DNA of 64,000 nt from Erwinia sp. OLFS4. GTDB taxonomy: Bacteria > Pseudomonadota > Gammaproteobacteria > Enterobacterales > Enterobacteriaceae. The notes below the pieces were generated by a model, which was given only the letters and a program-made list of their open reading frames with translations, was not told the DNA's origin and did no database searches. The stretch spans positions 1 through 64,000 of the forward strand of contig NZ_MOMB01000047.1 in NCBI RefSeq assembly GCF_002752165.1, in the 5' to 3' direction. The position numbers and the translations under genes are program-made. Below, in pieces: positions 30,279 through 40,178 of the stretch; positions within the stretch are counted from its first letter, which is position 1; each line of letters begins with the position of its first letter.

Positions 30279-32108
30279 TCAGGTTAAGCGCGCAATCAGC
30301 CCGCTGCGCCGTTCAGTCGGCGAACGGATCGCCGCCTGTAAGACCTGGCTGTCGGCATACAGCGACAGACGCTGCCTGGCCCGGGTAATCGCAGTGTAAA
30401 CCAGCTCACGGCTCAGAACCGGCAACACCTGGCCTGGTAACACCAGCGCAGTATGAGCAAATTCCGACCCCTGGGATTTATGCACCGTCATCGCCCAGGC
30501 GGTTTCATGAGGCGGCAGGCGGCCAGGCTGAACCGCTTTAACACTGCCATCCGGCAGCATAAAAAATACTTTCAGCTGCCCCTGTTCATCGGCCATGGCA
30601 ATACCAACATCCCCATTATATAAACCCAGCGCGCTGTCGTTGCGGGCCACCATAACTGGCCGGCCGGCAAACCAGCGATTTCCTGCTGGCCGTTGAATTA
30701 ATCCGGCACGCTGCAAAACCTGAGCAATACGCTCATTGAGTCCCTCAACACCAAACGGTCCTTCCCGCAGCGCACAGAGTATTTGATAATCACTGAACTG
30801 ACGCAGCACGCTCTCCGGCGTCGCGCCGCTTTGCAACGCCGTCAGATAAGCGCGATAGCCGGTTATCGCATCATCCAGCATTCGCTGATAGTGCGGCTGA
30901 GTGGTCAGCGGCTGCAGACTGATATCCGCATAGCCATGATGCCAGACCGCTTCTGCCTGGTTGATATCCCCCCGATTCACTGCCAGAGCCAGTTGACCAA
31001 TGCCTGAATGGCGATCAAAACGGTAACTTTCACTCAGCAAACAGAGGCTGTCACGTAATGCAACGGCGTCAGCAACATCCCTGCCATGCAGTTCACAACC
31101 GGTCAGGGCCTGTAGCTCACGGGCGCGCGGCGGGCTGTATCCCTGCACGGCACAGCTACAAATATCCCCCAACACCGCACCGGCTTCCACCGATGCCAGC
31201 TGGTCACGGTCACCCAGCAGGATCACTCGCGCCTCGCCGGGCAATGCAGCGATCAGATTCGCCATCATTGGCAGGTCCACCATCGAGGCTTCATCAACCA
31301 CCAGCACATCCAGGTGCAGCGGATTCTCTGCATTATGATACATCCGCTGACTGTCAGGTCTGGCGCCCAGCAGACGATGCAGCGTAGTCGCCTCCTGAGG
31401 AAAACCTTGCTTTTGCCGCGCGCTGAGGTCCAGCGCGCTCAGGGCGTTACCCAACGATTCGGTCAGACGTGCCGCTGCTTTGCCGGTAGGGGCCGCCAGC
31501 TGAATACGTAACGGCGTCGGGGAAAGCTGAATCAGCGCCGCCAGCAGCTTTGCAACCGTGGTGGTCTTTCCGGTTCCAGGACCACCGGAAATAATCGCCA
31601 CCCGACGCGTCAGTGCCACTGCCGCCGCAATCTTTTGTCCATTGTGCGGCTGCTGGCCAAAATGGTGATCAAGTACCTGGCGTATACGTTCAGCGGGGAA
31701 TGCCAACGGTATCGGTCCGTCAGAGAGAAAGGCGGCTACCTGCCCCTCTGCGCGCCACAAGCGGTTGAGATAAAGCCGCTGCTGGCTGAGTACCAGCGGT
31801 GTCGCCAGCTGCCCCTCGCTGACCGCCTGACAATGTAACAGCATCAGCCAGTTTTCAGGCGCAGCGGCCGCCTGCCAGAGCGCCTGCGTAAGTTCAGGAT
31901 CGCGACGGGTAAACAGATAGCCGGGGGTCATACGTGCCAGTGGCAGACAGACATGGCCGGCACCAGCTTCCGCGCTGACCCATGCGGCAGCCAGCATGAG
32001 CTGCGGATCCTCACCACCAATATAGCGCGCAAATTGCAGGTCCAGCGGGCGCAACATCCCCTGTTCACAAGCCTGTTGCAGTAACAAACTCATGGCGTGA
32101 TGTTTCAT
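30279..32108 (-). CDS. recD: Exodeoxyribonuclease V alpha subunit RecD
   Basis: 5'-3' SF1B helicase motor of the RecBCD complex and controller of its nuclease activity before Chi. 609 aa (E. coli 608). Walker A GGPGTGKTTT near residue 175, Walker B VVDEASMVDLP, GDRDQLASVEAG, and the C-terminal helicase motif AMTVHKSQGSEF are all seen. The ATG overlaps the recB stop by 4 bases (ATGA), so it is coupled to recB. Last gene of the recC-recB-recD series. Confidence 0.97.
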   Translation of the reverse strand: MKHHAMSLLLQQACEQGMLRPLDLQFARYIGGEDPQLMLAAAWVSAEAGAGHVCLPLARMTPGYLFTRRDPELTQALWQAAAAPENWLMLLHCQAVSEGQLATPLVLSQQRLYLNRLWRAEGQVAAFLSDGPIPLAFPAERIRQVLDHHFGQQPHNGQKIAAAVALTRRVAIISGGPGTGKTTTVAKLLAALIQLSPTPLRIQLAAPTGKAAARLTESLGNALSALDLSARQKQGFPQEATTLHRLLGARPDSQRMYHNAENPLHLDVLVVDEASMVDLPMMANLIAALPGEARVILLGDRDQLASVEAGAVLGDICSCAVQGYSPPRARELQALTGCELHGRDVADAVALRDSLCLLSESYRFDRHSGIGQLALAVNRGDINQAEAVWHHGYADISLQPLTTQPHYQRMLDDAITGYRAYLTALQSGATPESVLRQFSDYQILCALREGPFGVEGLNERIAQVLQRAGLIQRPAGNRWFAGRPVMVARNDSALGLYNGDVGIAMADEQGQLKVFFMLPDGSVKAVQPGRLPPHETAWAMTVHKSQGSEFAHTALVLPGQVLPVLSRELVYTAITRARQRLSLYADSQVLQAAIRSPTERRSGLIARLT

Positions 32109-35100
32109 AGCGTTTCCTCTTCGCTACCGGCAAAGCAGCGGTCCAGTTCGGCCAGCAGCCTGACATCCGGGCGGGTAGTAAAAATGCCATTACCACTACC
32201 ATCCACTCCGCGCAGAAACAGGTAGATGACCCCGCCGAAGTGCGCTTCATAGTCATAATCTTTGATTCGCTGACGCAGGTAGCGATGAAGGGCCAGGCTA
32301 TACAGCTGGTACTGTAAATCGTAACGATGACTGCACATCGCTTCTTCCATCGCCTCGCGGGTGTAAGCCGCCGCATCTTCCCCCAGCCAGTTAGATTTAT
32401 AATCCAGCAGGTAATAGCGTCCCTGCCAGCAAAATACCAGATCGATAAATCCTTTCAGCATTCCCTGTACCTGATGAAAATGCAGCGGTGGCGTCTGCTG
32501 TGACAGGGGATCGAAACGTCGTATCAGCCTGTCCAGCGTTGCCGCATTCAGCAGGCGATTGATTGGCAGATAAAAAGCCATTTCTGCGCGTTTACTGGCC
32601 TTATCAAGCTGCTGCAGACGCAACCCATTATCCATCAGCGGAGCCTGTAATACGGTCTCCATCCACTGCTGTATCACCGGCAACCAGTGCGGCTGATATC
32701 CTGCTGTCTGTATGGCCTGCGCCAGCCAGTCAGCATCAACTGGCTGGGTGAAATCGAGCTGCTCAAACAGGCTATGCAGGAAAGTTCCCGGTGCCGCGCC
32801 GCGGGGAAAACTGTGGGGTGAGAGTACGGGTTGCGCCATTTCCCCCCCTTCGCCTGCGGCATCAATGTCGAGATGGGGCAACAAATCCAGCGCCGGCGTC
32901 TGACCATGCTGTTGTAAACCAGAATAACTGGTCACCCGCCAGCGATCGGACAGCACCCGGCTAAAATGCAGGCTGCTAAGCCGGCCGATCGGTTGGTTTG
33001 CCGGCTGCCAGCAAACGGGTTCATCCTGCGCCAACGTCGCTAAGGCGATCTCGTGGTGACAAAGTGCTTCCAGGGCACGACGCAACCCCGCCGCATCCAG
33101 TGCCTCACCGCGTTGCAACAGCCAGCCAAGCGCACCTTTATGCAGATCGCTTACCCCCTCTTTCTTACGCTGGCCTTTTATCAGCGCCGCCACGCCGATG
33201 CTGCAATGCCATTTTGCACGGGTCAGCGCCACATAAAGCAGACGTAAATCCTCTGCCAGCCTTTCCTGATCCGCCAGTGCCAGACTGGCGGCATCATCCT
33301 GCAGATCAAGCAGCGGTTCATAGCTCTGACGGTCGTGATAAAGCCCCTGTTCACTCTCTCTGAAGCCGGCGATAAATGGCAGCCAGACCAGCGGATACTC
33401 CAGTCCTTTTGATTTATGGACAGTAACGATTTGCACCAGATGGCGATCGCTCTCCAGCCTCATCTGCTGACTGGCCGCATTACTGTCTGGTTCCGCAACT
33501 GACTGCGCCAGCCAGCGCACCAGCGCGTGTTCACTGTCAAGTGAAGCCGAGGCTTCCTGTAATAATTCCCCCAGATGCATCACGTCTGTTAGCCGGCGTT
33601 CTCCGGCTTCAGATGCCAGCAGATTTTCAGCAATTGATCGGCGCATCATCCAGTCACGCAGCATCGGTAGCACGCCGCGGCTTAGCCAGCATTCACGGTA
33701 TTCACTGAACTCATCCACCAGCGCATCCCACTGCTGTTCATTCTGCGCCAGCGCATCCAGCGTCGGTGCATCAAAACCAAACAGCGATGTTGCCAGCGCG
33801 CTGCGTAGCGTCCGTTCGTGCTCCGGCGCCAGCACTGCCTGCAGCAACCAGAGTATCTCCCTGGCTTCAGGCGTGGCAAATACGCTCTCCCGGTTCGAAA
33901 GATATACCGATGGAATAGCAAAATCCGCCAGCGCATCACGTATCAGTACGGCTTCATGACGGCTGCGCACCAGCACCGTAATGTCCGAAGCCTGCACCGG
34001 TCGCTGATTGCCGTCAGCCACCAGCAGCGCTTCGCCCTGTTGTCCGGCCTGCAGCCAGCGACAAATATCAGCGGCGCACAATCCGGCCATATAATCGAGG
34101 TAATCGCGACGACTTACCCCCTCACCGGGCTGTAACCAGAAACGCAGCGCCGGCTGCTCTTTGCCAGCCAGCATCAAGCGCAGTGCCTGATTGGCCGCTG
34201 CCGGCTGCACCGGAATAAAGGGGATCTGCTGAAATAAGAACGGCTGAGACACGCTGGCAAACAGCCGGTTTACACTGCTGACCATTGCCGGAGATGAGCG
34301 CCAGTTTGTTTCAAGGGTATAGTGTGCTTTCACTTCAGCACGTGCTTTCATATAGGTGAAAATATCGGCACCACGAAAGGCATAAATCGCCTGCTTTGGA
34401 TCGCCAATCAACAATAAGGCATTGTCCTGTCTGCCAGCGTACAACCGGTGGAAAATACGATACTGCTGAGGATCGGTATCCTGAAACTCGTCAATCAGAG
34501 CCACCGGAAAGCGCTGGCGAATTGCCTGAGCCAGACTGTCTCCTGACTCACTACACAGCGCATCATCCAGCCGGCTTAACAGATCGTCAAAACCTAGCTG
34601 TGCACGCTGCCGCTTCTCCTGACGAATAGTTTGTCGCACCTCTTTCAGCGCCAGCGCAATCAGCAAATCGCGCAACGAGCGAGGCTGCGCAAGAAAATCA
34701 TCTATTGCAGTAAACAACCCATGACGCGGTACGTCACCTTTTTTGGTCTTCTCTTCCAGCACGCGCTGGCTAAAGCGCTCCAGCTCTTTGACTACCTCAT
34801 AATTTTCAGTGGTCGTTGCGGCCCACAAGTCAATTTTTTTCAGCCATTCCGGCAGATAGCGGTTACTGTAACTGCGTTTATCCACCCCGGAGGCACCTAT
34901 CAGCGCCGCCACGTTTGCCCCCTGTGCCCGCCATAATGCTTTCATTGCATCAATACGCGCAATAATCCTGGCATGACGGCCACTAAGGGTTTCTGCCGCA
35001 TCCGGCGCGGTTTTAAAGCGCGGAGCTTCCCCTCCCAGCCAGGGTGAGAGAGTGGCAAGCAGCTGATCGGGTCCGCGCCAGATTTCGGCTACTGCCCGGG

Positions 35101-35647
35101 CAACCGGCAGGGGAAGTGAATAACAGTGGCGCCGCCAGAAATCGGCGGTGGCCTGCCGGCGCAGCAGCTGTTCATCTTCAAGCAGCGTTTGTTCAAATGG
35201 CATACCGGATTCAAACGCATTCAGGTTCAGCATGCGCTGACAAAAACCGTGAATGGTAAAAATTGCCGCTTCGTCCATCTGACGCTCAGCCGCCAGCAGC
35301 CAGTCGGCCGCTGCCTCAGGAGACGGCAGCGCCGCAAGCAGCGTTGCCAGTACCGGATTGTCACTGTGGCCACGTACACAGGCCAGCCGCAGCTGATGAA
35401 TATTCTCACGAATACGTCCCCGCAGCTCGGCGGTCGCCGCCTCGGTAAAGGTCACCACCAGAATTTCATCTACCGCCAGCGGACGGGAATAGGCAGCCTC
35501 GCCGCCCAAACCTAACAGCAGCCGCAGATAAAGAACGCCGATGGTAAAGGTTTTTCCGGTACCGGCAGAGGCCTCAATAAGTCGCTCTGCATGTAACGGC
35601 AGCCGAAAGGGATCCAGCCGTTGTGGCTTAGATTCAATCATGATCAT
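32105..35647 (-). CDS. recB: Exodeoxyribonuclease V beta subunit RecB
   Basis: 3'-5' SF1A helicase plus nuclease of RecBCD, which also loads RecA after Chi. 1180 aa counted from ATG 35647 (MIMIESKPQRLDPF); ATG 35641 is an in-frame alternative. Walker A ASAGTGKTFT, DEFQDTDPQQYRIF, GDPKQAIYAFRGAD, TVHKSKGLEYPLVW, and the C-terminal nuclease centre GMLKGFIDLVF and YYLLDYKSNWLG are intact. Its start overlaps the end of the ptrA remnant by 14 bp, so ribosomes leaving that short frame can restart on recB. Confidence 0.97.
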   Translation of the reverse strand: MIMIESKPQRLDPFRLPLHAERLIEASAGTGKTFTIGVLYLRLLLGLGGEAAYSRPLAVDEILVVTFTEAATAELRGRIRENIHQLRLACVRGHSDNPVLATLLAALPSPEAAADWLLAAERQMDEAAIFTIHGFCQRMLNLNAFESGMPFEQTLLEDEQLLRRQATADFWRRHCYSLPLPVARAVAEIWRGPDQLLATLSPWLGGEAPRFKTAPDAAETLSGRHARIIARIDAMKALWRAQGANVAALIGASGVDKRSYSNRYLPEWLKKIDLWAATTTENYEVVKELERFSQRVLEEKTKKGDVPRHGLFTAIDDFLAQPRSLRDLLIALALKEVRQTIRQEKRQRAQLGFDDLLSRLDDALCSESGDSLAQAIRQRFPVALIDEFQDTDPQQYRIFHRLYAGRQDNALLLIGDPKQAIYAFRGADIFTYMKARAEVKAHYTLETNWRSSPAMVSSVNRLFASVSQPFLFQQIPFIPVQPAAANQALRLMLAGKEQPALRFWLQPGEGVSRRDYLDYMAGLCAADICRWLQAGQQGEALLVADGNQRPVQASDITVLVRSRHEAVLIRDALADFAIPSVYLSNRESVFATPEAREILWLLQAVLAPEHERTLRSALATSLFGFDAPTLDALAQNEQQWDALVDEFSEYRECWLSRGVLPMLRDWMMRRSIAENLLASEAGERRLTDVMHLGELLQEASASLDSEHALVRWLAQSVAEPDSNAASQQMRLESDRHLVQIVTVHKSKGLEYPLVWLPFIAGFRESEQGLYHDRQSYEPLLDLQDDAASLALADQERLAEDLRLLYVALTRAKWHCSIGVAALIKGQRKKEGVSDLHKGALGWLLQRGEALDAAGLRRALEALCHHEIALATLAQDEPVCWQPANQPIGRLSSLHFSRVLSDRWRVTSYSGLQQHGQTPALDLLPHLDIDAAGEGGEMAQPVLSPHSFPRGAAPGTFLHSLFEQLDFTQPVDADWLAQAIQTAGYQPHWLPVIQQWMETVLQAPLMDNGLRLQQLDKASKRAEMAFYLPINRLLNAATLDRLIRRFDPLSQQTPPLHFHQVQGMLKGFIDLVFCWQGRYYLLDYKSNWLGEDAAAYTREAMEEAMCSHRYDLQYQLYSLALHRYLRQRIKDYDYEAHFGGVIYLFLRGVDGSGNGIFTTRPDVRLLAELDRCFAGSEEETL

Positions 35648-35798
35648 GACCTTTGCTTACAAGTGGCTGCTGCAGATAACTGACTATTTGTGTCAAACCT
35701 GGCCGGCCTTGTGGTGCAATCACCCGCTGGTGGAAATCATCAGTAAACTGACGCGGCGTCAGTAGTAAAGGATCCAGCCACCGGCGATACCTGCGCAT
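35634..35798 (-). pseudogene. ptrA: ptrA (protease III) remnant, internally deleted
   Basis: A 54-codon frame (MRRYRRWLDPLLLTP, then FTDDFHQRVIAPQG and a tail with LTQI and LQQPL) fills the recC-recB gap. In E. coli this gap holds ptrA, encoding a periplasmic M16 zinc protease of about 960 aa. The middle and end resemble the C-terminal end of PtrA, which from memory has a segment of the form FHQAV..PQG..LSQ and a terminal LQQ. The first residues, basic then hydrophobic, could be the start of its signal peptide. GGAG precedes the ATG and the stop overlaps recB. The simplest reading is an in-frame deletion of nearly the whole gene, keeping both ends and translational coupling. No HXXEH zinc motif remains, so no protease activity is expected. 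Confidence 0.75.
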
Positions 35799-35807
35799 GA
35801 CGTCTCC

Positions 35808-38800
35808 TTAAGCTTCGCCTGGCCGACCGGCAGAGCTTGCGCTTCCCGGTGGGTCAATACGCGCTTCCAATAACGGTAACAACCAGATTTCGGCCTGTCG
35901 CACCATCTCAGTAAAATGGGCTTCATCAAGCGTGCGCATCAGTCGTTGCAGATAAACGTCACTGCCTTCACCCGGCGTCTGAAACCCACCCTGCCAGCTT
36001 TGCATAAATTTACCACGCGCCCGTTCCAGGCTGACTTCAGCACGATTCAACGTTGCGGTCTGGCTATCGAACAGCGCTTCCAGCCAGACGCCCGCTGAGC
36101 GCGCCAACAGCAGGGGCTGCTGCATGCCGGACAAATAACCGCTCATATAATGCGCTAACAGCTGATGTGCGCGCGCGGCCGCAACCGGGGCAAAATACCA
36201 CTGGCTATCATTGCGTCCCAGCATACGGCTTACGCCGTCACCGCCACTGGCACACCACGCCAGATGTTCCAGCCAGAGCTGTAACCCGTCGCTGATATTC
36301 AGCACCCCTGGGCGCCAGCGTAACAGACCATCGGGCTGAATCTGGCTCAGCCAGCCATTCAGCTGGATCTGCCCGAACGTCAGGATAATTTCCTGTTGTG
36401 AAACCGGTTGCAGCTGGTTTGTTATCCGTTCCGCCAGCGGCTGCATTTCTTCGAGCTGTTGCTGCCAGATCAATTCACCAAAGGCCCCGTATGGCAGCTG
36501 ACCCGCCGCCCGGTAACGCGACAGCAACTGACTGGCATCCCCTTCTCTGACCAGGGTATTCAGCAACGCGGTATTAAGCTGGTAACGGCTCAAACTGTCG
36601 AGAGTAAAAGGTTCGGCATCAGGCAAGCGAGTTTCTTCCAGAAAAAAACTGACGCCCAACCGCTGATTAAAAAACGCCCGCACCGGATGGCGCCAGAAAC
36701 GCAGGAAATTTTCCAGTACCACGCTGTCAGGCGTGAACGCAGACAGCGGCTGGATAAAGGGCGGATGGGCGGCTCCGCTGCCGGTTGCTGCGGGAAGCCA
36801 CTCGCTGGCATAGCTGCGCCAGCGACTATCTGGCAGGAAATTTTGCAGAGCAAAAGGCGTTCGTCCGTGCAAATATTGCAGATGTTGTTTAACCCTGCGA
36901 GCGCTGACATCCGGCTCCAGCTCGCTATCGCCTGCCAGCACAAAACTTTGCGCAATATACTCCATCAGTTCACTAAGCAACACTGACGGCAGGCGCTCAC
37001 TGTTATCCTGAATCGCCCGACCGATATAGCTGATATAAAGCCGCTGACGTGCTGAAAACAACGCTTCAAGAAACAAGTAGCGGTCGTCATCACGACGGCT
37101 ACGATCGCCTCGCCGGCTCTGCTGGCTCATCAGGTCAAAGCCCAGCGCCGGCAAATTACGCGGATAAACACCGTCGTTCATGCCTAATAAACAGACCACC
37201 CTGAACGGAATGGAACGCATCGGCATCAGAGTACAAAAGTTGATTGGCCCGGCCAGAAAACGCTGGCTGATACGTTCGTTATCCAGCCGGTTGGTAATAT
37301 CATCACGCAGCAGCGTTATGGTTATCTCCGTGGAAAAACCAGCCTGCAGGCCACAAGTCACCACCTGCTGCCATTGTGCTTCAATCAGCGTCAGCGCCGC
37401 TTCACTGTCGCTCTCCGCCACAAAGAAATCGGCCAGCAGCGCATGACATAACGGCAGCCAGTCGCTCAGTGAACGTGCCTCTTTCAGCCGCGCGCGCCAC
37501 AGGCTGAGCGTCTCCAGTAAACAGGCCAGATTTCCCGCCAGTTCCGCCACCAGTCCACTGGATTCATCATAAGGCAATACCCCCTGCCACTGGCCGGTTT
37601 CACTCTCCATGGCATAACCTAACAACATACGCATCAGGCCTGACTGCCAGGTATGATGCCCCCCTGGCGGCAGCTGCAAATCGGCAACGCTGCTATCATC
37701 AAGTCCCCAGCGGATCCCCGACTCTTCCACCCACAAACGTAAACGCCGCCGATCCGCTTCCTCAATAGAAAAGCGTGCCGCCAGCGCCGGAACCTCCAGT
37801 AAGGCCAGAATTTCTTCGCTGCAAAAGCGGCTGTCTGCCAGGCTCAGTAGCGTCAGAAACGCCGGAATAATGGGATGGGCATGCCGCGCACGCCGGTCGG
37901 AGATAGCAAAAGGCAGATAGCGCGTGCCAGGGGCATTGCCAAACACAGCCTGAATAAAGGGTGCATAGCTATCGATGTCGGCCACCATGACGATAATGTC
38001 CCGCGGCGTAAGCGACGGGTCGCTGTCCAGCAGCTGCAGCAGATAATCCTGTAGTACCTCAACTTCCCGCTGCGGACTGTGACAAACATGCAGCGAAAAG
38101 GAGTTGTCATCTGGCTGTAAAATGCGTTTGTTTGCACTGTTCTTCAGCGAGTCAGCATCCATACCAATCACGGCTTTATCTTCCAGTTCCAGCAGGTCGT
38201 GGTGCAAATGGCTCAGTAAGTCTGTGGCGTCAATATCAACGAAAGCGGAGACCTCGTTGGCGTCCAGAGCGGCCAGCAGATACAGATTATCCCGACCATG
38301 TTTTCCCCAGGACGCCAGCAACGGATTACTCAGGTTTTGTTCACCGGCCTCATTAAACAACGTGGCGGCTGATTGCGGATGGCGGAACTGCGGTAGCGGC
38401 TGCTGAGTCAGGTAGTGACGGCGATGTCGCTGCTGCAGGCGCGACAAAAAAGCATAATCCTGAATGTCGCCCCAGTAATGGCGGCAAGGGTGGGTAAACA
38501 TCAGGTGAACATCGATGTGATTGCCCAGCGCCTGCAGCGCCTGCAGATAAACCGGCGGCAGTGCAGAAATACCGCAGATAAATACCCTGTCGGGCAATCC
38601 CGCTGGCCGTGGAGCATCGGCGGCCAGCCGCTGGATAAAGCGCTGATACAAATTAGCCCGGTGCCAGCCTGACTGTCCCAGTTCGGCGGTATAAGCTACC
38701 AGCCGGCGCCACAGGCAAGCCTGCCACGACTGGTTCTGATCCGTCAGTGTGCTTACCTGCTGCCCTTTTTCCCAGAGGTTAAGCCAGTCCGGACGATAAA

Positions 38801-39218
38801 CCAGATACTGGTCAAATAAATCAGCGACCCGTTGTGCCAGCTGAAACAGTTTGCGCTGGTCATTATCGTCTTGCAGGTAATGCTGTAACTGACTGAATGC
38901 CGGGTCTGTCAGCATTTCTGGCAAAATCGTCATCAGTTTCCAGCTCATGCCTGACTTGCTAAAAGCGCTCTCGGGGGGAATATCAGGCAGGACACGGGTA
39001 AACAGATCCCAGATAAAGGTCGCTGGCAGAGGAAAAGTCATGTTTGCCGCAATATCCAGCTCTTCCGCCAGCGACATCTGTAACCACTGAGCCATACCCG
39101 GACTTTGTACCAGCACAACTTCGTCCGCCAGCACATCCGCCAGCGGTCGGGCAGCCATGATTCTGGCAATCAGCGTTTTCAGCACATCAAGCTGATTAGA
39201 ATGGTAAACGGTAAACAT
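35808..39218 (-). CDS. recC: Exodeoxyribonuclease V gamma subunit RecC
   Basis: Chi-recognising, inactive helicase-like subunit of RecBCD. 1136 aa (E. coli 1122). Starts MFTVYHSNQLDVLKTLIARIM; conserved ADEVVLVQSPGMAQWLQM, FPLPATFIWDLF and CLLGMNDGVYPR segments are visible. RecC lacks ATPase and nuclease residues, as expected. First recombination gene of the leftward unit; 9 bp separate its stop from the ptrA remnant ATG. Upstream on the same strand is qmcA, 18 bp away, instead of ppdC. Confidence 0.96.
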   Translation of the reverse strand: MFTVYHSNQLDVLKTLIARIMAARPLADVLADEVVLVQSPGMAQWLQMSLAEELDIAANMTFPLPATFIWDLFTRVLPDIPPESAFSKSGMSWKLMTILPEMLTDPAFSQLQHYLQDDNDQRKLFQLAQRVADLFDQYLVYRPDWLNLWEKGQQVSTLTDQNQSWQACLWRRLVAYTAELGQSGWHRANLYQRFIQRLAADAPRPAGLPDRVFICGISALPPVYLQALQALGNHIDVHLMFTHPCRHYWGDIQDYAFLSRLQQRHRRHYLTQQPLPQFRHPQSAATLFNEAGEQNLSNPLLASWGKHGRDNLYLLAALDANEVSAFVDIDATDLLSHLHHDLLELEDKAVIGMDADSLKNSANKRILQPDDNSFSLHVCHSPQREVEVLQDYLLQLLDSDPSLTPRDIIVMVADIDSYAPFIQAVFGNAPGTRYLPFAISDRRARHAHPIIPAFLTLLSLADSRFCSEEILALLEVPALAARFSIEEADRRRLRLWVEESGIRWGLDDSSVADLQLPPGGHHTWQSGLMRMLLGYAMESETGQWQGVLPYDESSGLVAELAGNLACLLETLSLWRARLKEARSLSDWLPLCHALLADFFVAESDSEAALTLIEAQWQQVVTCGLQAGFSTEITITLLRDDITNRLDNERISQRFLAGPINFCTLMPMRSIPFRVVCLLGMNDGVYPRNLPALGFDLMSQQSRRGDRSRRDDDRYLFLEALFSARQRLYISYIGRAIQDNSERLPSVLLSELMEYIAQSFVLAGDSELEPDVSARRVKQHLQYLHGRTPFALQNFLPDSRWRSYASEWLPAATGSGAAHPPFIQPLSAFTPDSVVLENFLRFWRHPVRAFFNQRLGVSFFLEETRLPDAEPFTLDSLSRYQLNTALLNTLVREGDASQLLSRYRAAGQLPYGAFGELIWQQQLEEMQPLAERITNQLQPVSQQEIILTFGQIQLNGWLSQIQPDGLLRWRPGVLNISDGLQLWLEHLAWCASGGDGVSRMLGRNDSQWYFAPVAAARAHQLLAHYMSGYLSGMQQPLLLARSAGVWLEALFDSQTATLNRAEVSLERARGKFMQSWQGGFQTPGEGSDVYLQRLMRTLDEAHFTEMVRQAEIWLLPLLEARIDPPGSASSAGRPGEA

Positions 39219-39236
39219 GCTTTTTCCCGGATTAAC

Positions 39237-40178
39237 TTATTGATGCCGGGGCGGCTGCGCCGCCAGCTCTGAACCACTGCCCAGAGCAGCACCCGCGTTA
39301 ACCAATCCGCCTATTGAGGCTGCCAGGTCGGCTGGCATAGCAATAATTTTGCTGTTATTGCTGGTGGATAACGCCGAAAGTGCATCAACATAGCGTGCAG
39401 CGAGCTGATAATTCAGTGCAGATTGTCCCCCTGCTATGCTGACGCTGTCAGCCAGCAGCTGGTTGGCTTGTCTGGTGCCTTCAGCCAGTGATATCGCTGC
39501 GGCGGCCTGACGGGTTGCAGCCTCCTGTTCAGCTTCCGCTTTCAGGATTGTTGACTGTTTCACCCCCTCTGCTTCGAGGATTGCCGCGCGTTTGTTACCG
39601 GCTGCGCGGGTTTCAATGGCTTTTCTTTCACGCTCGGCCGCAGCCTGCTGTTCCATGGCGACCTGCATTGAGGCGGAAGGATTAATGTCCTGAATCTCGA
39701 TTGAGCGCATAATCAGCCCCCAGTCCGTCATTTGGTCAGCCATTGCCATCAGCAGTTCGCCTTTAATAACATCCCGTGAAGAGAGACTTTCATCCAGGTC
39801 CATTTTACCAATTGTCGCACGCAGTGAAGTCATACCGAGATTCACCGTAGCAATTTCAAAATTTTCTACGCCATAAGCCGCCTTCTGCGGATCGGCGATT
39901 TTTACAAAACAAATGGCGTTGACGCTGACAACGGCGTTATCACGGGTAATCACTTCCTGGGTCGGGATATCAAACATTTGATCTTTGGTGGACAGTTTAT
40001 AGGCAACATTATCTATATAAGGAATGAGGATATTCAGTCCGGCATTTAATGTGACACGATACTTCCCGAGACGTTCGACGATCCACTGCTGCCCTTGTGG
40101 CACAATGCGCACGCATTTAAACAGCGTTACCAGCACCACAATTAATAAAATGACGATGGCAAATAATCCGGTTTGCAT
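39237..40178 (-). CDS. qmcA: SPFH/band 7 membrane protein QmcA
   Basis: Stomatin-like scaffold protein of the inner membrane, thought to help quality control together with FtsH. 313 aa. N-terminal TM helix (residues about 4-21), SPFH domain (VPQGQQWIVERLGKYRVTLNAG), then a long Ala/Glu-rich coiled coil (about 185-245) and a C-terminal tail. GGAGGTG precedes the ATG, overlapping the ybbJ stop. In E. coli qmcA-ybbJ lies at about 11 min, far from recC, so its place here is unusual. Confidence 0.95.
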   Translation of the reverse strand: MQTGLFAIVILLIVVLVTLFKCVRIVPQGQQWIVERLGKYRVTLNAGLNILIPYIDNVAYKLSTKDQMFDIPTQEVITRDNAVVSVNAICFVKIADPQKAAYGVENFEIATVNLGMTSLRATIGKMDLDESLSSRDVIKGELLMAMADQMTDWGLIMRSIEIQDINPSASMQVAMEQQAAAERERKAIETRAAGNKRAAILEAEGVKQSTILKAEAEQEAATRQAAAAISLAEGTRQANQLLADSVSIAGGQSALNYQLAARYVDALSALSTSNNSKIIAMPADLAASIGGLVNAGAALGSGSELAAQPPRHQ

